In this document: piece after piece, positions 61,069 through 64,000 of the stretch
How the letters are laid out: each line of letters opens with the position of its first letter
Numbering within the stretch: the stretch's first letter is position 1
Assembly (NCBI GenBank): GCA_002471275.1
Contig: DKPQ01000003.1
Span: forward strand, 1-64,000
Direction of reading: 5' to 3'
DNA: 64,000 nt
Origin: Flammeovirgaceae bacterium UBA7330
Lineage (GTDB): Bacteria; Bacteroidota; Bacteroidia; Cytophagales; Cyclobacteriaceae
The notes under the pieces: model-generated
What the model saw: the letters and a program-made list of their open reading frames with translations, nothing else
Told to the model about the DNA's origin: nothing
Database searches by the model: none
Translations under genes and position numbers: made by a program

Positions 61069-63855
61069 CTACTTTTGAATCAATGGCACAATATACACGC
61101 CTCCAATAATCCCGGAAGGCATGGGTTCCCAGACTGCAGCATCAAATTGTTTGTAATCAATATTCACAAAGTTGATCTCGTGGAACTTACGCCATTCGAT
61201 CTTATTTAAATCCATATACCGGATCCTGTTAGCCATCAGATTGGAAACCTCTATTACTAATTCGTTGGTTCCGGCTTTTAAATGCGATCCGATCTTCAGT
61301 TCTTTTGGCACCGACCAGATAGTCCCCACAGAATCTCCATTTACACGGACCATTGCGCTTTCTCCCAGCTGATCAAACTTCAGGAGATAATCATTTGCAT
61401 TGATCTCAGACAATTCCACCTCAATAGAATACCTGGCTGTCCCCGAAAAGTACTCCCACCCACCAGCATTTTCTGTCCATGACACAAGGTTGCTGGTGGT
61501 AAATGAAGGCGGCAACTCGGGACCACCCGCCAGTGCGCTGACTTCCCAGTTACCCTGAACCTTAAGGGGCTCACCTTCTTTTGCAAACTCCCAACTATTG
61601 TTGGTTGATCTACCATCCAGGGTTTTGAGGATCAATGATTCTCCCGGCTTGATCTGAACCCTTAAGCTCATGCCGGAATCTGTTAGCTTAATGGGCAAGT
61701 TTCCAATTTTACCAGAAACAGGATCCATTATCACCGCAGATTGACCCTTTGAATTCAATCTCAACTCCTGATCAATGGTGGTATTGGAGTGATTTACCAG
61801 GAAATAGATTTTGCCGTTTTCCTGCTTCATTCGCATAAACTTCAAACCGGAATCCGCTATTTCCTCTCCCCTCACATCAAGCCATTGAAGCGCTTTAGCA
61901 GCCTCTTTCTCGACGATGATTCTTCCATTCCCCACATCAGCGACCTTAATTCCATCGATTTCATTGAATGACAGTGAATTCAACAGGTTGTCCAATTCAG
62001 CTTTCCTTTCCTCATGATCAGCCAACCCCGGAACATCCCATGTTTTGTTTTGGAAAATAATGGTAGCACCAGCTTCCGCTAAACCGATCATCTTTTCAAG
62101 AGTAGCCAATGGAAGGGATTCGAGTTCCGGCACAAATAAAACACGGTACTGAGAACCAGGGAGTATGAGCTGACCTGCATTCACATCAGCACTCAATAGC
62201 TGGTTGTCTGAAATGTAATCCGTTTGCCATCCTCCTTTTTGAAGCTCCTCATTGAGTCGATAAAAAGGCGTAGGGATCAGCCATTCGGAAATATTGTGAA
62301 CGGTAAGTTGGTACAGGCTTCGCTGCTCGGGAGCCTGCCACACGTCGTAAACCGGCCAGTAGACGAGTAACTCATTGTCCGGCTTTGCCTCCTGAAAAAC
62401 AGCCTGACACCTGGCAATGTATTCATTCATGGCTTTCAGATCCTTCCAGAATGAATTGGTGGGACCAAAGTGAACGGATGCATAAAACAGCCAGCCCGGC
62501 CATGGATAATCTTCCGGCGAATAGGTCGACCCATGGAAAAACACATGGTTGATTCCGGACAAAAACAACTGATCCAGTTCCGGCTTAGCCAGTGAGAGTG
62601 GCGTCCTGAAATGCTCGGCCAGCCAGGTCAGACTTTCCGATGAAACCAAAGGTTTACCGGTGACATGTGCAGCCGACGAGGCAAACTTGAGCATATACGG
62701 ATCAGGGGGTTCGCGGGTACTTAAATGTTCCTTTTCATATTTCAGTCCGGGGATGTCAAACTGCGTACTACCAAACGTTTCTATCTCCGGGATATCCACT
62801 GTACCGTAAAGATCCAGCAAATTGCCCGGGGAACCGTGCGCCTGGTTTTTCACGAGCATCTGCCGCTCATGCGCCCAGTCTTTCCACTGATTGGTAAATG
62901 ATTCAAGTAAGAGTTCACTCATCGTTTCCCTAAAATCCGACTTCACCCTTCGGCTGGATTCTGTGTCCTCCTCGCTGATCAGGTCACGCATGTGGAGCTT
63001 TAAGTCATACCCTCTTTTTTGACTGAAAGCCCGTAGAAACTCCGGCGTCCAGTCTGCATTGTATACTTCATAGCTGTCGTTAAACATCGCCCTAACCGGA
63101 TAGTCTACCATATCGAAAGCTGAATCAAATCTCATCAAATAGGCTTCTACCGCTTGTTTGGATAGGTGATCCACCACATAACCGCTACCACCTGGGGCTG
63201 CTCGTTTCACTTGCTGGCTGGTATTTCCACTAAACCCAGCGATCAATTCCCATGTCCCTTCGGGAGCTGTCCAGTCCAGCTGATCATTTGAATCCACTTT
63301 ATCGGACAGGTCCAAAACCTCACAATTTGATCCGTAAGCTGTGAGTATCTGTAGCTCTGTTTCAACCGGTTGATCTCTGCGGTCCAGCGCTAAGATGGGC
63401 TTACCAAGTTTCTCCCCTGGGGACAATTGATATTCCTCGACAAAAAGCCTGCCGGCACCCATTTCTTTTGGTATATGCGGACCCCCGAAAGGCCAGCCTG
63501 TTCCCTGGGTCATATCAACTTTCATCCCAAGTCTGGCTGCTTCATCGAGTGTGTGTTTCAGCATCTCCATCCATTGAGAAGACAAAAAATCGATATAGCG
63601 ACTTTCCTCTCCCTGTACCCCATAGATCGGTGCTATTTCTACTCCTCCTATACCAGCCCGGGAAAAGGCCTCCAGCTGGGCTGTAATACCAGCTTTATCC
63701 ACTCCATTGCCCATCCACCACCAACGCGTCCAGGGTTTGGATTCTGTTTTGATTTCCGGCCAGTCAATATTCACCGGTGCCGGGTCCTGATTACAGCCAG
63801 GAAAAATCAAAAAGTCAATCAAACAAAATAGCAGGGTAAAGAAGTGAGATCTCAT
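61069..63855 (-). CDS. GH106-like glycoside hydrolase lipoprotein (alpha-L-rhamnosidase-type)
   Basis: 928 residues. The leader ends in DFLIFPGC (Cys21), so it is membrane-anchored. The catalytic barrel region opens with the GH106 signature TRWWWMGNGVDKAGITAQLE and GIGGVEIAPIYGV, then GMKVDMTQGTGWPFGGP; later SSESLTWLAEHFRTPLSLAKPE and the INHVFFHGSTYSPEDYPWPG block. The C-terminal 130 residues include a galactose-binding/GH2-like beta-sandwich (YSIEVELSEINANDYLLKFDQLGE; LKAGTNELVIEVSNLMANRIRYMD). GH106 enzymes remove alpha-L-rhamnose. Neighbouring sulfatases suggest a sulfated rhamnose-containing glycan. Full length for the family. Confidence 0.85.
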   Translation of the reverse strand: MRSHFFTLLFCLIDFLIFPGCNQDPAPVNIDWPEIKTESKPWTRWWWMGNGVDKAGITAQLEAFSRAGIGGVEIAPIYGVQGEESRYIDFLSSQWMEMLKHTLDEAARLGMKVDMTQGTGWPFGGPHIPKEMGAGRLFVEEYQLSPGEKLGKPILALDRRDQPVETELQILTAYGSNCEVLDLSDKVDSNDQLDWTAPEGTWELIAGFSGNTSQQVKRAAPGGSGYVVDHLSKQAVEAYLMRFDSAFDMVDYPVRAMFNDSYEVYNADWTPEFLRAFSQKRGYDLKLHMRDLISEEDTESSRRVKSDFRETMSELLLESFTNQWKDWAHERQMLVKNQAHGSPGNLLDLYGTVDIPEIETFGSTQFDIPGLKYEKEHLSTREPPDPYMLKFASSAAHVTGKPLVSSESLTWLAEHFRTPLSLAKPELDQLFLSGINHVFFHGSTYSPEDYPWPGWLFYASVHFGPTNSFWKDLKAMNEYIARCQAVFQEAKPDNELLVYWPVYDVWQAPEQRSLYQLTVHNISEWLIPTPFYRLNEELQKGGWQTDYISDNQLLSADVNAGQLILPGSQYRVLFVPELESLPLATLEKMIGLAEAGATIIFQNKTWDVPGLADHEERKAELDNLLNSLSFNEIDGIKVADVGNGRIIVEKEAAKALQWLDVRGEEIADSGLKFMRMKQENGKIYFLVNHSNTTIDQELRLNSKGQSAVIMDPVSGKIGNLPIKLTDSGMSLRVQIKPGESLILKTLDGRSTNNSWEFAKEGEPLKVQGNWEVSALAGGPELPPSFTTSNLVSWTENAGGWEYFSGTARYSIEVELSEINANDYLLKFDQLGESAMVRVNGDSVGTIWSVPKELKIGSHLKAGTNELVIEVSNLMANRIRYMDLNKIEWRKFHEINFVNIDYKQFDAAVWEPMPSGIIGGVYIVPLIQK

Positions 63856-63948
63856 CAGGATACGTCGGGTCAGTTGTTGCTCAGATTAATGCTTTTAAAG
63901 TTATAACTTAACCAGAGAAACTTCATTCATTTACAGAACACTTAGCGT

Positions 63949-64000
63949 ATGAATCCACTAAAACTCACCTGGATTTTCTTTTCAACCCTCTATTTTCTTC
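63949..64000 (+). CDS. Start of an exported protein (runs off right edge)
   Basis: An ATG at 63949 opens MNPLKLTWIFFSTLYFL to the window end: basic then hydrophobic, like a signal peptide. It is divergent from the GH106-like gene, with 93 bp between the starts. Too short to assign a product. Confidence 0.45.
   Translation, partial: MNPLKLTWIFFSTLYFL

Noticed and set aside
1..64000. CRISPR arrays, tRNA, rRNA, insertion sequences, phage genes
   Set aside because: No regular repeat-spacer series, cloverleaf, rRNA-like block, transposase or integrase was seen on either strand.

Overview
The window comes from a Bacteroidota genome, most likely a marine member of the Cytophagales. The evidence is three SusC-type TonB receptors carrying STN signalling domains, two complete SusD lipoproteins, three ECF sigma/FecR anti-sigma pairs, a type IX secretion (T9SS) tail, many Bacteroidota lipoproteins and no sign of Shine-Dalgarno-rich starts. 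No rRNA, tRNA, CRISPR array or insertion sequence was seen. Nearly everything is glycan scavenging and its regulation, and most genes lie on the minus strand.

Region 1 (1-2.6 kb): the N-terminal end of a SusC receptor leaving the window, with its FecR anti-sigma and ECF sigma, then a HigA antitoxin whose HigB toxin survives only as a C-terminal remnant. Region 2 (2.7-13.3 kb): a minus-strand operon SusC-SusD-FAD oxidoreductase-FAD oxidoreductase-FMN-motif protein, preceded by FecR. Its sigma factor is divergent rather than co-directional.

Region 3 (13.3-39.2 kb): a second, long polysaccharide-utilisation-type operon on the minus strand, running sigma, FecR, SusC, SusD, FG-GAP/ASPIC lipoprotein, three beta-propellers, DUF4091 lipoprotein, secreted beta-helix with T9SS tail, amidohydrolase lipoprotein, DUF5107-TPR protein and esterase. 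A plus-strand D-threonine aldolase-like PLP enzyme closes it, flanked by the intact esterase and by a decayed copy of that esterase's 3' end. The substrate cannot be named from sequence.

Region 4 (39.2-46.0 kb): a signalling island with a NarL-type response regulator, a small beta-barrel-like protein, a SiaC-like phosphoprotein, a soluble hybrid multi-PAS histidine kinase, and two small secreted paralogues flanking the kinase that share an HFQNKGxR...WED signature.

Region 5 (46.2-54.8 kb): a sialic-acid-like catabolic locus. A minus operon (BNR sialidase-like lipoprotein, NanA-like aldolase, AGE-type epimerase) diverges from a plus operon (FadR-type regulator, Gfo/Idh/MocA oxidoreductase, SDR, and a NanM-like Kelch/sodium-symporter fusion). 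The intergenic region holds two perfect 17-bp palindromes of the same design, likely operators for the regulator.

Region 6 (54.8-64.0 kb): three sulfatases with different CxPxR active sites, a second BNR lipoprotein, and a large GH106-like rhamnosidase lipoprotein. These suggest attack on a sulfated, deoxysugar-containing glycan. A new plus-strand secreted protein starts at the right edge.
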